A DNA stretch of 64,000 nucleotides from Liolophura sinensis (lineage: Eukaryota > Mollusca > Polyplacophora > Chitonida > Chitonidae). The first letter of the stretch is position 1; every line of letters starts with the position of its first letter. Positions 46,907 to 58,483 of the stretch are shown here, piece after piece. A program made the translations under genes and the position numbers. Under the pieces are notes generated by a model. The model searched no databases. It was not told where the DNA came from and worked only from the letters and a program-made list of their open reading frames with translations. The stretch covers positions 2,691,246-2,755,245 of the forward strand of contig NC_088296.1 of NCBI RefSeq assembly GCF_032854445.1, given 5' to 3'.

Positions 46907-48316
46907 GAGTGCCCTGTTCCTTGGAAATATCGTCATGGTTTAGATTTGAGTTGTTGTGTTTGTTTCTTTTTTCTCTCTTTTTTTTGTAAAGCCTTCGTGG
47001 TTAATTACTCATTTTCATTCAGCATTCCATTAGACTTTAACTTGTGACAAATGGACGTTTCGCCAAGGACCAAAGTTTGACCTGAGGATATTACATGAAC
47101 TCCAGATATAAAACGAACTTCGACCATTGGGTCGATTTGACTTCAACGTTCAAGTCATATCTCTTCGTGACATGGTTACCAAGAGTCAAATGGGGAGTTG
47201 CAAGTCATCTAATTTATATGTGGGTGACCATTTTTCTACATGTGGCATTGTTATGCTGAGTGATACCAATCAAAATTGGTTATGCCAGGCTGAGCAGCTA
47301 GCGTAAACCCAAGTTGTTATCGGATCTGACAGGTCCGTTATTTCTCCACAGAAAAAAAAATCATCTCCATGTTTGTGTACCATTAAGACATTTATTCAGA
47401 TAAACGCCACTAGGTGGCACTATATACCTACTGCCAGCCCAAGTCGAGATCAGATGGATTCCTTGTAACTTTTTGTCTTAGATTCATATGCTTATATAAG
47501 GCCTCAGTCCAAAGAGTTTAGCTTCGTGCAGTGTCTGCCCTGTTTACATTTTCATTTTTGTGAGATGAAAGTCATTTCCACTGGCATTGATCCTAAAGCT
47601 AGTCATGTTAAGTTTCATACTCAAAACATTTTTTTTATATTTTGCCTTAGTTATGTTCTATGGTAACGGTTTTTCTCGTGGTAAGGCGGTGCTTTTGTAG
47701 CATTGTGACTGATTTGTTCTCCCATAGTTTTCCATCAGCGGACGAATTGACTCTGAGGCAGAATGGGTTTAAATGAAAAAGCCTTGCTGATATTCCCTGC
47801 GTACATATATGATATACTTTTCCCAGACATCATGGAGGAAATTGTGTCAGGAGAATATCATTTGGTATGCTAAAGTCGATCGGGGCAAAGCCCGTGGGAG
47901 TTTAAACTTTATCTAGTTTTGAACGTGGTAATATTTATGTACAGTATATTTGCATGTTCAGTCCATTTTTTTTTTGCTCTGTTGTCCCAATAGTGTTATT
48001 ATTTCTCGTTTTTTCATTTTATTTTAATAGCCATTAGAAATGGGTTTATCTTGGCAATATATTAATCCCTTCAAGAGCGCGAAGTCAAAAGAAAATCATC
48101 ACTTCACGTTCTTTTTTTTTCTTTTTTTTTTTTTTTGTCCTCTCATTCATATCCCACTGTTTTGTTTGTGTCCCTAATTTCCTAGTTCATGGGCTTGTTT
48201 GCAAATTTACAAGTTATTAACTTCATCATAAACATAAAGAGTTGTCATCCAATGACAGGCTTATTATAGTCACAATAACCAAGAGACCGGTTTGATTGGC
48301 TGAGGAATATGGACTC

Positions 48317-48322
48317 AATAAA
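48317..48322 (+). terminator. First canonical poly(A) signal after the zinc-finger CDS
   Basis: AATAAA, about 1.41 kb after the stop codon. I saw no earlier AATAAA in the 3' flank. A T-rich stretch follows within 100 bases. The match is a hexamer only, so its use is inferred. Confidence 0.4.
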
Positions 48323-48340
48323 ATCAGCCATAGATCACCC

Positions 48341-49508
48341 AATGAAAAGAATGGTTTTGCAAAGGACTTACTGAAAGCTTTGTACATACATTTTTTTCAC
48401 TTTGTTTCTTTGATTTTTTTTTGTAATTTTATGAGCTTTTGTTTTACTCTAATATTGGAGTTATTTGCTAGTCAGAGCCCTTACAGACTGACTCTATACG
48501 CCTTTGTGCATGGCGTTTTTATGACTGCGGTCAGTTCACTATCCGACGAACACCTGCAATTTTTGGTAGATATAGAGGCTGTTAGGCATATAGTTTGGGC
48601 GTTGATCGCTGTCTACGTTTTACCTTTGTCAGCGATAGGGTTAAACATTTATTATATCCGCAAGGATATTTAGAATCTCTTTTCACCGAGTCACATTACA
48701 TTCTTTGGTGTTTTAGGTCTACAGTATGTATTCTTTTTAATTGCCCGTTTTTATTATTCTTTTTCTTTTTTCTTTTTGTTTTTTCTTTTCTTTTGTCTTA
48801 TTTTTCCATGGCATTTTCCGTATCCATTATGTCATCTTATTTATTTTGATGAAATTTCTACAGAACAAAATATGAGCGAGAAAAGTTGATAGGTAAATAC
48901 CACGAGGGTACCACGTGCAAGTTTGAAATTTTAAACGAGACTTCAGCACGGCTTTGTTTGTTGTTGCCAAAACAGTTTGGATGAAGTAATTATTTTTGAT
49001 AGATTGTAGACGTTCGTCTGGTTACCGTACATGTCGTTAGGTTGGACCAGTGGACAGTAAACGCCATCTTTCCATATGTTCCCCTGCAAGATTTCATTGC
49101 CTCTTTCATAGTTTACATGCATATGCAGATTAGCCGTAAGTGTTAAAAGATACTTTGTATTTTTCATTCAATGTTGTCATTTAAATGTCCTAGGTAATTT
49201 TTTGGGTTGTTGTTGTGATTTGATATTTAGCTGGTATTTATTTCTTTGCTGCAGTATTTATGAATGAAACATATCAATATTGCCTGATATGGAGTGCCAT
49301 AGGCCATATTACATGTATATATACATATAGTTTTTGCCCCGATTCCATGAGATATGCAGTCATGGGTTGTATGCTATGCTATTTTCCCCCATAAGCCACG
49401 CCGCTACCATGGGCCATGCCTTCGATGAGCTTCCTATCGTGAAAGGCCTGTATCACTGGCTAACCTGCTAGAGATAAGCTTTCCGAACTATGCCAACATC
49501 CAGCTATG
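48341..49508. other. 3' flank; no gene seen
   Basis: T-rich sequence. A 125-codon frame (48296-48673) is hydrophobic only because the DNA is T-rich. Confidence 0.5.
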
Positions 49509-49775
49509 CCGTGAGTATTGTCTATTACATTATAGTGCCCAGAGTCACCTGACTCTGAGCTATATACAGATCGTCTATGCCCTTTGTTAGTATTGTCTAT
49601 TGCATTGTAGTGCCCAGAGTCACCTGACTCTGAGCTATATACAGATCGTCTATGCCCTCTGTTAGTATTGTTTATTGCATTATAGTGCCCAGAGTCGCCA
49701 GACTCTGAGGTATAAACAGATCGTATGTGCTCTCTGTTAGTATTGTCCATTACGTTTTGGTGCACAGAAGTCATT
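49509..49775. repeat. 75-bp satellite, 3.5 units, each with an 18-bp dyad
   Basis: AGTATTGTCTATT recurs at 49514, 49589, 49664 and 49739 (exact 75-bp steps). Units hold CAGAGTCACCTGACTCTG, two perfect 8-bp arms around CC; the third unit has CAGAGTCGCCAGACTCTG. Unrelated in sequence to the other 75-bp array at 3467. Confidence 0.95.
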
Positions 49776-50920
49776 GTCAGTCTGAGCTATGCACTCCTAC
49801 ACCATGCCCGAGTTTGCGAGTTTGCTATATATCCACATGTACTACGTACTGTGACGTGTATGGATGACTATCGGATCACTCCCTCCCCAACTCTGGCCTG
49901 GGGGGGCGGGGGGAGAGAAGGGGAAAAGGGGGAGGGGAGGTTCGCTTTGTAGAACTATGTTTAACGACGATACCCTGTGTGAATGTAAGGTAATTACATT
50001 GCACTATTAGACTTAAAAAAATCTTTAGCACCCGGCCATGATACAGGATTGTAAAAACAACATGTCTCGTGTGTGGGTAGAGTCTTACACAAATGTTGTC
50101 GTGCCGTGGGATCAGTCCATCTGTACCCATCTGTGTAGTTGCATCGCGTGTGTCTAGCGACAGCACTTACCTTGGTATTTCACCTATTTCCAATACTATA
50201 GCACTCGAAAACGCAAAGGCTTGTATTATGGACGCTACGAAAGTATGAGAGAAATTTCGGCGCGTTGTTGGGAATGCCAGTGAATGGTAAAGAACAACGT
50301 TCAATTGATTCATGACTGTGCGTTGAACTTTTACTGTTTTGTAAGGTGTACTTCAATCAGTTTACATCTCGTTCGGTGCAATAACGTTTGTTGTTGCTAT
50401 ATGCATGCCTAAGAACCAGCATTTACGGTTTTTGTTCTGAATACTTAACGTAAAGATTGTACTGATTACAATGCAGACGGTTTATAAATGTGTGAGGTTA
50501 ATAACTGCAACACTACATGATAGGTTTCTCATTGAATTTAGAAGAGGTTGTTGACGATAAAACAACAAACACACCCGTCTTACGTGTCATTATACATGAG
50601 GACACATGTGGACGTAGCCGTAAACTGTCCTGTTCCAGTTCGATCAGATAACTTTCAGATTGCGTCAGACCCGGGCTGGGCAGAGGTAACACCATTTTAA
50701 ATAGCCAATCTGAAACCATATGAAGGGAGTTGTATAGTCGAGCTCCGAAAAGAAGTCAAGTGAAAAATAAAAAAGTATTAGACATTGCTCTTGTGAGAAA
50801 TGTCTTGAGCGAATGCAGAAATCAAGTTCTATGAGGTGGCTGTATTGGAAACCACAGCTCGGGTATGGAAATTGCTCAGTTAAAAAGGTGGATGGGTATT
50901 GCGCTTGGTGATTGTGACCT
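49776..50920. other. No gene seen; G-rich tract and a minus-strand donor-like site
   Basis: 49899-49940 on the + strand has G-runs of 7, 6, 4, 5 and 4, a quadruplex candidate. On the minus strand CAAG|GTAAGT is at 50171/50170 after a CpG-bearing segment (50172-50290), a weak candidate for an antisense first exon. Confidence 0.4.
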
Positions 50921-51226
50921 CGAAATGCTGGTTTGTTCGACTTTTGCTCGGAATGCTGGTTTGTTTGACGTTTCCTCGGAATGCTGGTTTGTTCGATGTT
51001 TTCTCGGAATGCTGGTTTGTTCGACTTTTGCTCGGAATGCTGGTTTGTTCGACGTTTGCTCGAAATGCTGGTTATTTCGACGTTTGCTCGAAATGCTGGT
51101 TATTTCGACGTTTGCTCGAAATGCTGGTTATTTCGACGTTTGCTCGAAATGCTGGTTTGTTCGACGTTTGCTCGAAATGCTGGTTATTTCGACGTTTGCT
51201 CGAAATGCTGGTTTGTTCGACGTTTG
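50921..51226. repeat. 28-bp minisatellite, 11 units, with a CGAAAT...ATTTCG inverted repeat
   Basis: CGAAATGCTGGTTATTTCGA + CGTTTGCT at 28-bp steps (51061, 51089, ...). The arms CGAAAT and ATTTCG flank a 7-bp loop; TGTTCG variants keep a 4-bp stem. The later consensus lacks stops in every + frame, so frames of 85-128 codons overlap it; not considered genes. Confidence 0.95.
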
Positions 51227-54200
51227 GTATTGTCATGAATTGGTAATTTGAAATCATAACCTGAACCTTGCCAACTGATGCAGTTTTTTTAGCTGCATAT
51301 GTTTCTCCCCTTGATGATGGTTTTGAACTATAGCTGACGTTTCTTTTGCTGATCTCTGTTGGGCATATACACTATGTGGGTAGTTGAAATTGGAAACACC
51401 CACTAGTGAAGAAAAAAAGAAAAGCTGAATTCTCTTGATTTGTCCAGCTCGACAATGGCCCTTGGCGTGATTTTCTCTCAAGGCTGTGCGACATGGAAAA
51501 CTTCCCAGGAATACAAACTGGATTTCTTCTTGTCACGTCCACTCTGAGAGAGTAGAATCTACATAATTGTAGTCGCCATTTCGTAAGCAGTCACAAGGCT
51601 GTGTTACAAAAATACTAATTACATATAAGATTTTCATATATTTCATGATAATTCCAGACCTAAATTTACATTGGATTAGGCAAAAGAGGTCTAGCCAGCT
51701 CGTTGCTTGTTTAGATACGCCCTCTGTGGTCTTGGAATTGTTATCTCATTGACCCGAGCCATGGTACTTTTGGCACTTTGAGAAGTTCTTCTATGAAACA
51801 TTTGCCATGCAAACAATCACATCTGTACAAGTGTATTGGGGTGTATAATGTATATTTACCAGGCCAGAAGACTTATTCAGGTGAATTTTAAGTACCGGTA
51901 GTGTCCCAGCAGAATTTTGAGGATTTTCCAAAAATTGCACCATTTTATGGTTTTTTTTTTGCGTCATAATGTTTGTTTCATTGCGCCTGGCTCAGGTGTC
52001 GTGGTCTTTCGTCACTGTGCACTTGTTGACACCTACTTTATGTGATTTCGAGGGACGACGACCTTGGTTGTAATGACGCTCGAGTTGGTTGTCCTTCAAC
52101 GTTCGATACGTTACACAACGTCCTGATACATTTTTCCGATCGAACGATTCATTCCTACTTCATTGATCAGCGAGGCACACAAACGCCTGTATGATATATA
52201 CTGCAGGTACGAGTTGGAAATCGTTTGATACTCAATGTAGGGAAGAAAGTGCGTTCCTTTTGGACTTTGAGTTAGGTAAGACAAAAACACACAAGACAAA
52301 AACAGACAACAACTGAACCATTTTACGTACTACATTTGCAAAAGGTGGAAAGTTTGGCGGAATGTGCTGCGAGCTCACGTTCATAACATTTCAGCATTTT
52401 CTTTCCTAGCTACTTACCTGACTACATGAACATACGATAACTCATGATATATCCCCAGTCGACCAGCGTCTAGACCGCAGTCACCTTACCGAAATCACCA
52501 TATCTAACCTCTTCTTACCCAAGCTTATTCTCAGGAGATACAAAAGTCTGCCCACCCAGTATAAATATCGATGTCAATGTAGGCATACTCATCACATTAA
52601 AGTTGAGTTTCTTGTAATTCTAACCCCGCTTTACCATAGGGAAGAGATACGTTGGGAATAACGTATCACACAAATCAAGGTCGTGTTTGTTTGTCACAAA
52701 TATTCACCGGTTCTTACTGAACTGCTGTTATCTGCCAAGGGTTGTGAGCTCGAGTCGCACTAGATTCATGTTTTCCCCTGCTTTAAGCTTTGGTAATTAA
52801 GTCCATATTTGGCGCACCTCGTGAAAATGCAATATAGTGGAAAGTTTCATGCACTACGTCAGTTAGGTTCAAACGGTTGTATCAAAGAACTAATTGCCCA
52901 TTTAGAATTCAAAGCATTATGCATCTGAATAGATATGAATCGTTCTTTTTTGAGTCTGCAAAACATGCGTTATGCTTCCCTTAGATGTTGGCAAACCATT
53001 GCATTTCACAGGATTCAAATAAGCAGGGTATCTCGGGACAAACCATACTGGAGTTGCAACCTCCCTTCCTCCCGTAACATACCCCGCCCTCCCCCAACAC
53101 CCCCAGCCAGCCCTGCCCACTGTCGTTCGCTACTTCCCACCCTCCTCATGTTGATTACAACGATTAGGACGGGAATCTCCTGTCGTGTAGAAATGCCGTG
53201 GGTTAAAGATTTTAGATGACAAGCAGCTACGGAGTCTGTGTCGATGTAGGGGTCGTTTGATTTGAGGTCTGTTCTATGGAGAAAATATATCACATGCTTT
53301 CTACATAAACTATCCAGCCCGGTGCTTTTTGGTCCTTTGCTTAGCTCTGTATTGGAGCGGATTTTCACCCCCAATTTGTAGTTCACCTTTGACCTATAAT
53401 GATAGGTCATAATAATAATAACAATAATTCACCTATGATATAATGCAAAGGTTGTGGATTATGCTTGTAGACACATATTTTAAATCTCGCAATAATTTGT
53501 TGCAGTTTTTCACGTACTGCCCTTGGTCGGGGTGTACGTCCATCCAATATCGTGCACAATTTGCGGTGAAGTTGCGGCGTTTTGCGTTACTTTAGCAAAA
53601 CACCAGAGGCTAAATTCGGAGGAGAGTTGTTGGGACCATCAATTTCTGGTGGATGGTAATCTAGCCACAGCGCAGCACAATATCCCCTACATAGGCCCAT
53701 TCCTTGTCGGGATGGGAATTAGCTCAAATCCAACCTTCATGACGCAATGCGAGAATCAGGCCGAGGGTAAATCAAATGATGGAGTAGTCGCTACCAGCAG
53801 TGGGTGAATGAACAGCTTTAGGCAAATCCTTTTTTATTTCCAGTTCCCCATGGCAACATAGAGAGCCGTTTTTTTAACGTAAAAGCATTACATACTCTTA
53901 CCCAATAACTAACATCGATACAATTGATGTCTGGTTTATTGAGCGCTATATCTTAACATGGGCATTTCAGTTGTGACGTTGTTTCTTATTCTAATGGTAT
54001 TCACATCTAAGGATACACATGCTCTCACATCTTTCACAACGGACACGTTCGCTGAATTCGCTTTCCACTGAACCGAGTGTCACCACATACGCATTTATGG
54101 CAGGTTCCATTTGCCTTCCATGCCTCGATCTAGCATCTGAAGGCTGGCTCTTTCCATTCTTTAGCCCCATCTTTAAAAACCACCTCACCCTCCCTTACTC

Positions 54201-57200
54201 ACGGTCTCCATGCATCACTACCTGGTCTGGTATTTTGTGTATAAACACATGGTACAGTGAAATGGTCTATTGTTTGTAAATCCTGTTTTTTATGACAGGT
54301 AAGAATATAAGCTAAGGTGCGACTCTTAAAGGTGGTGTCAGGAATTGATGGTGGTATTCTCTTTGGCTCATATGTCTTGATTATTGGCAGGAACTGATCC
54401 GAGTCCACAAATCGAAATTTGAAATATGATTTTAGAGCTTATTTTGGGCTCCATTAAGATTTTGACCACCAATGTTATCTTAACACAAATGTGTCAAAAT
54501 GACAACTTCCGTTACCGAAAACTAATCATTGTGACAGCGTTTTAAATTTTGTCTCCAGCCACAAATGTCTTTGTGGAAATGGCCCCAGAAACATAGGCGC
54601 GTGTTAGGTTTGTAACCGCGCCATTCGCTTAGTTTCCGAATAGAATCGGAATAACTATATCACAAACTAACGTAATCGTCATTGATAAAATTGACCTACA
54701 AACCCCCCATCCAAATTGTTTCCCCACTATAAACATTGTCAACACCACCAAAGTAGCGTCAGTACTAACGGAATAACTTTGGTACATTTGCAGACGCAGA
54801 CATTTGGAGAACAGTAATTTGCGGTGACCACTACGAAAACACCCGTACTGTCTTTTTGACCAACATCAAAGTAAGCATGCATGGTTATGAGAAAAGTGTC
54901 TCCTCGGACATGGTTTTACTCTCTATGCTGTACGTTTTTAATTCTATTTTTAGAGTTCATTCGCGGGAAAAGAAAGAGTCGAGGAGTGGCTTATGACGTT
55001 CCCGGAGTTGTTTCGGATTAATGGCAAGAAAGGACAATATATTAGTATATAGTGACTGACCATAACCCAGTTGACAACTTTAGCAAGGATCTGTGGAAAC
55101 AAAATCAAAAGGATCAATGTATTTTTTAACTGAAAGTGATAGGTAGTACCCGCGATTCGGTGGAGAACCTGTAAGTTCGAGAACGTCAGACACGATAGCA
55201 GGGGGATGATTGCGTCTGTTCGCCTGTATAAGATGGACGACCAGTGCTAGCGTCCTGCAACGCAGACCTGTCTTCTGCAACTCAAACTGAGGTAGGTTTC
55301 ATTGGTGCGTCGAACTAGGAGGTATTTATAGCCCTGCTACAGTTTGAAGACTATATCCTGTATAATACTTGCAGATTTTTATCGATTTTTCACTAGCAAG
55401 CTGGAGCTTCGTATGCTTTTGGAATACGTATACCTCTGTTATATAACAACATTACAAGGTCGGGCTGGCCTGGTGAACGTATTCCCCTAGACGACTGTAA
55501 GCAGGGGTTGCCGATCGGTTACGTAAAACCCAAAGGAAAAACCGAGTACATGGAAGATAGTGGCAAATGCCAGCGCCACTCAAAAACGGAGAGACGCATC
55601 CAGTGAAGACTTCCCAATAAAGCTTTTCGGAACAGCAGAACAGGCGTGTCCGAGCCAGACGACGGTTGTAGGTAGCTCGACCACAGCAGAACCAAACAAG
55701 AGACCAAAAAAAAAAAGAAGGCGGCAGAAGATAAAAAAAACCACCATCGCTGGAAGACATAGCACGGTATTCCTCGATCAATGGACGTACAGAGCCGTAT
55801 CAGCGGAGGGTGAATGCTTCTCCACCGCTTCTTGCATACATCATCCTCGGTAAATGCCCCGGCCTATCGGCATACCAGTCTCGCCCGTGAGTCGAATTGG
55901 GAAACGGTTTACAGTGTAACAAAGCTAGCGTTAATGAGACATGAATTTTGTGACATCTTTGACCCCCCTCACCCCCATCCCCTTCCTCTTGTCCACGCAC
56001 TCAACCAATCCCTACTCTCACTCTCGGGGTATTTGTCCATGTTACAATAGATACCATGTCTTTATGGATACACCTCCCCCATCTCCGAAGCAGTGAAGAA
56101 TTTGAACCTGCTGGGTTTTGTAAGAGACTGTCGTGTCTTAAGTAACCACCCTGTGTATGCCCGCTTGTCAGAGTTGTCAGCATCCCACCCATTTATATAT
56201 AATTCTTCAACATACTTAGCGGTTATACATTCGATCGTTTGGAAATATTCAGACATGTAGCGGACTTGAGTCGTTTTTTCTCCCTCTCTTCTACCTACGT
56301 AATAACTAGCCGACTGTGACGCACCTTGTCAATCATCTATTGGAAGGGGCTTTTTTTACTGTCACTTTCGTGTTATTTTTCAGTAGGAGAATTTTATATG
56401 GAGAAATGATAAATGTTCTGTATTTCTCAAACTGGAGGCCTAGACTGCAATATACACTGAACGCTGTCCGTTATTCAGCTTATTGCCGGTTTTTTCAGGT
56501 ATTTTGGCAAATTTCAGCATCGCGCCAAAATAGTGTACCTCACTGTTTAACTTGCAGTCGAAGCAAGAAAGAGAAATAAAAAAAAAAGAGTTTTGTTCTC
56601 CAAATCTAGATATATTATCGGTTTGTCACGAAATACCTCCGGGCGGCTTCATGGTTTACAACGCCAGGTAGCAGTTGTCTTACTGATGCTATAGCGCTAT
56701 TTCTGCCTTGCATTAAGAGCTGTGCGTATAGCTGTCCGTAATATCGGCAGATATATGCCTTCCTTCTTCCTCAAACGATATAATGACTTTGTGCTGCTAG
56801 CCTATATATCTGCACGATCTGTTACTTTTTGTTTATTGAAATCTTGCCGATATCCTGTCTAAGCAAGGTGTGATACGTACACGGGCTGTATTTGAAGTGC
56901 TGCAAACGTTGATAAAAATTAAATAATGCAGACGTACCCTGATATAGGTTCGCATTACAGATGAAGTAATTGCTGCTGTTAATGGATCTATAGAGATAAT
57001 ATGTCGGGCAAGCAAACCGTTTTATTTGCTATTTGAACATGCCGTTACATAAGTTGCCATAGTCGTTGCTGTTGAATCCATTATGGGTGTCATTGGAACT
57101 AGTGCTAATATACACCGGGTAAGCAAACACCGTGTCCTTGCGACTCTAAACCTTCTGTGGTATAGGTGATCGTGGCGTTTTTGTTCATGACGAAATGTCA

Positions 57201-57547
57201 GATGGCCCGCTGCTGGCCTGTTAATATACGCTGCTCTTGTTTCGTTACAAGGAAATTTGTTCAGTGACTTACTGCAATAACTCCCTTGCAGTGGTGTGTT
57301 ACAACTGACCCTTTCAAATAATGCATAGGACTTTTCTGTATATTGCAACAGTTAATGAAAACTGTTGGTGTTAAGGCATCAATTCATACTACCTAAGAAA
57401 GTCACGGCGAAAATGCTTTTAATTACGTTAGATTGCCTACCAAAACATGCCTTTGTCTTCTGTAAAACAATAGAGGCAAAATTATTTCCCCAAAATGAAG
57501 TCATGAAAATGGCCCAAACAATGCCACAGCAGTTGGCGTATGACATT
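51227..57547. other. Mostly unique DNA; no gene recognised
   Basis: No tandem arrays or SINE copies were seen over 6 kb, unlike the region upstream. 54569-54586 resembles a MITE terminus (compare 10989). A 97-codon frame at 55560-55853 has a basic KRPKKKRRRQKIKK stretch but no domain and no convincing splice or start context. Other frames are shorter or composition-driven. Confidence 0.5.
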
Positions 57548-57631
57548 CCATGAGTAGTGATCCGTCGTTAGACTACCGAACTACTTTTCCATGAGTAGTG
57601 ATCTGTCGTTAGACTACCGAACTACTTTTCC
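57548..57631. repeat. 41-bp tandem duplication
   Basis: CCATGAGTAGTGATCCGTCG + TTAGACTACCGAACTACTTTT occurs twice (57548 and 57589), differing at one base (CCG/CTG). Confidence 0.93.
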
Positions 57632-58477
57632 AAGTCACATATCGCAAGATAATTAGCATCGATGTCCATTCTCTCGTTTGGATTACATAGTCACCCATGA
57701 CGGTAAGCAACAATCAAATAAATAAATAAAAATACTCCTCCGCGCAATTTTAACAGGAACAAGACGTATGTGAACCCGTAAGGTGTTGGAATAACCTGTC
57801 ATTTGACCATAACGGATTAGTTCAGGACTCCTTTCGCTTTGTGTCATGTTGAACTTGATGTTCTGTCTTTTAGGACAAAGGAATTTGCTTTTCAAAATCA
57901 TCAACTATTTACACCCTTTGAACTTTTGACGAAAAACCCGCTCCGCGTACCTGGTGTACTGTACGCGTGTTTATGCAGGTAGGGTATGCCCGTGTATCAA
58001 CTGGTTTCTCATCTTCTGTGTCCACGATCGAGTTTCAATGTTGTGAAGACTTCTTGTTGGTGTGAAGATTTGGTGTGAATTCTAAATATATGTAGTGTAC
58101 CAAATATTTTGGAAAACTACCAACCAAATGATCAACTTCCGAAATGTTAGCCCCATGTGACTTACATAGACGACTGCATGACCAAGAGTTTTCCCGGTAA
58201 AGGTGCAACATGTTATATGCCATTACTGTTTCCCATAGTGCCTTAGTATGCTTCTAACAGGAAGTCTTGCCAAATCTCACTTCATCTCGTATATCGGGTC
58301 GTGACACGTATGGCAGCAGGGTCAACCTTCACGGACGATCCGCTACCGTTGTGATATCAATTGCGCGTGCGCATGTCATTGAACGATTTAGAGCAAGATT
58401 GACTGTCGTTTTGCGAGACTACCTGCCGATACGAGTTTGCCTGTGCGTTAAAACTTCTTGCCCGTTATGTTGTTTGA

Positions 58478-58483
58478 AATAAA
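58478..58483 (+). terminator. Isolated AATAAA hexamer
   Basis: AATAAA in otherwise unique sequence 11.6 kb after the CDS. No strong downstream element was seen. A possible distal poly(A) site. Confidence 0.15.

Larger units (their letters stand above)
45027..48340 (+). other. Probable last exon of the zinc-finger gene: 5' UTR end, CDS and minimal 3' UTR
   Basis: A pyrimidine-rich tract ending TTTGCAG gives a splice acceptor at 45026. A second AG ten bases later (45036) is an alternative. The exon would hold about 65 nt of 5' UTR, the whole CDS, and a 3' UTR running at least to the first AATAAA (48317-48322), about 1.4 kb after the stop. Base composition falls sharply from the GC-rich CDS to T-rich DNA with runs of T (for example 48112-48137). 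Exon ends are inferred and transcript evidence would be needed. Confidence 0.6.

Noticed and set aside
48296-48673. 125-codon hydrophobic frame, possible membrane protein
   Set aside because: T-rich DNA yields Phe/Leu by composition. No homology recognised, and it overlaps the likely poly(A) region of the zinc-finger gene.
50865-51251. Cys-rich 128-codon frame, at first glance like a small cysteine-repeat protein
   Set aside because: It is the 28-bp array read through three phases; sister frames of similar length exist in the other two.
55560-55853. 97-codon frame with a basic KRPKKKRRRQKIKK stretch
   Set aside because: The Lys/Arg run comes from an A-rich tract, and an opposite-strand frame of similar length is also open. 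No domain or exon signals.
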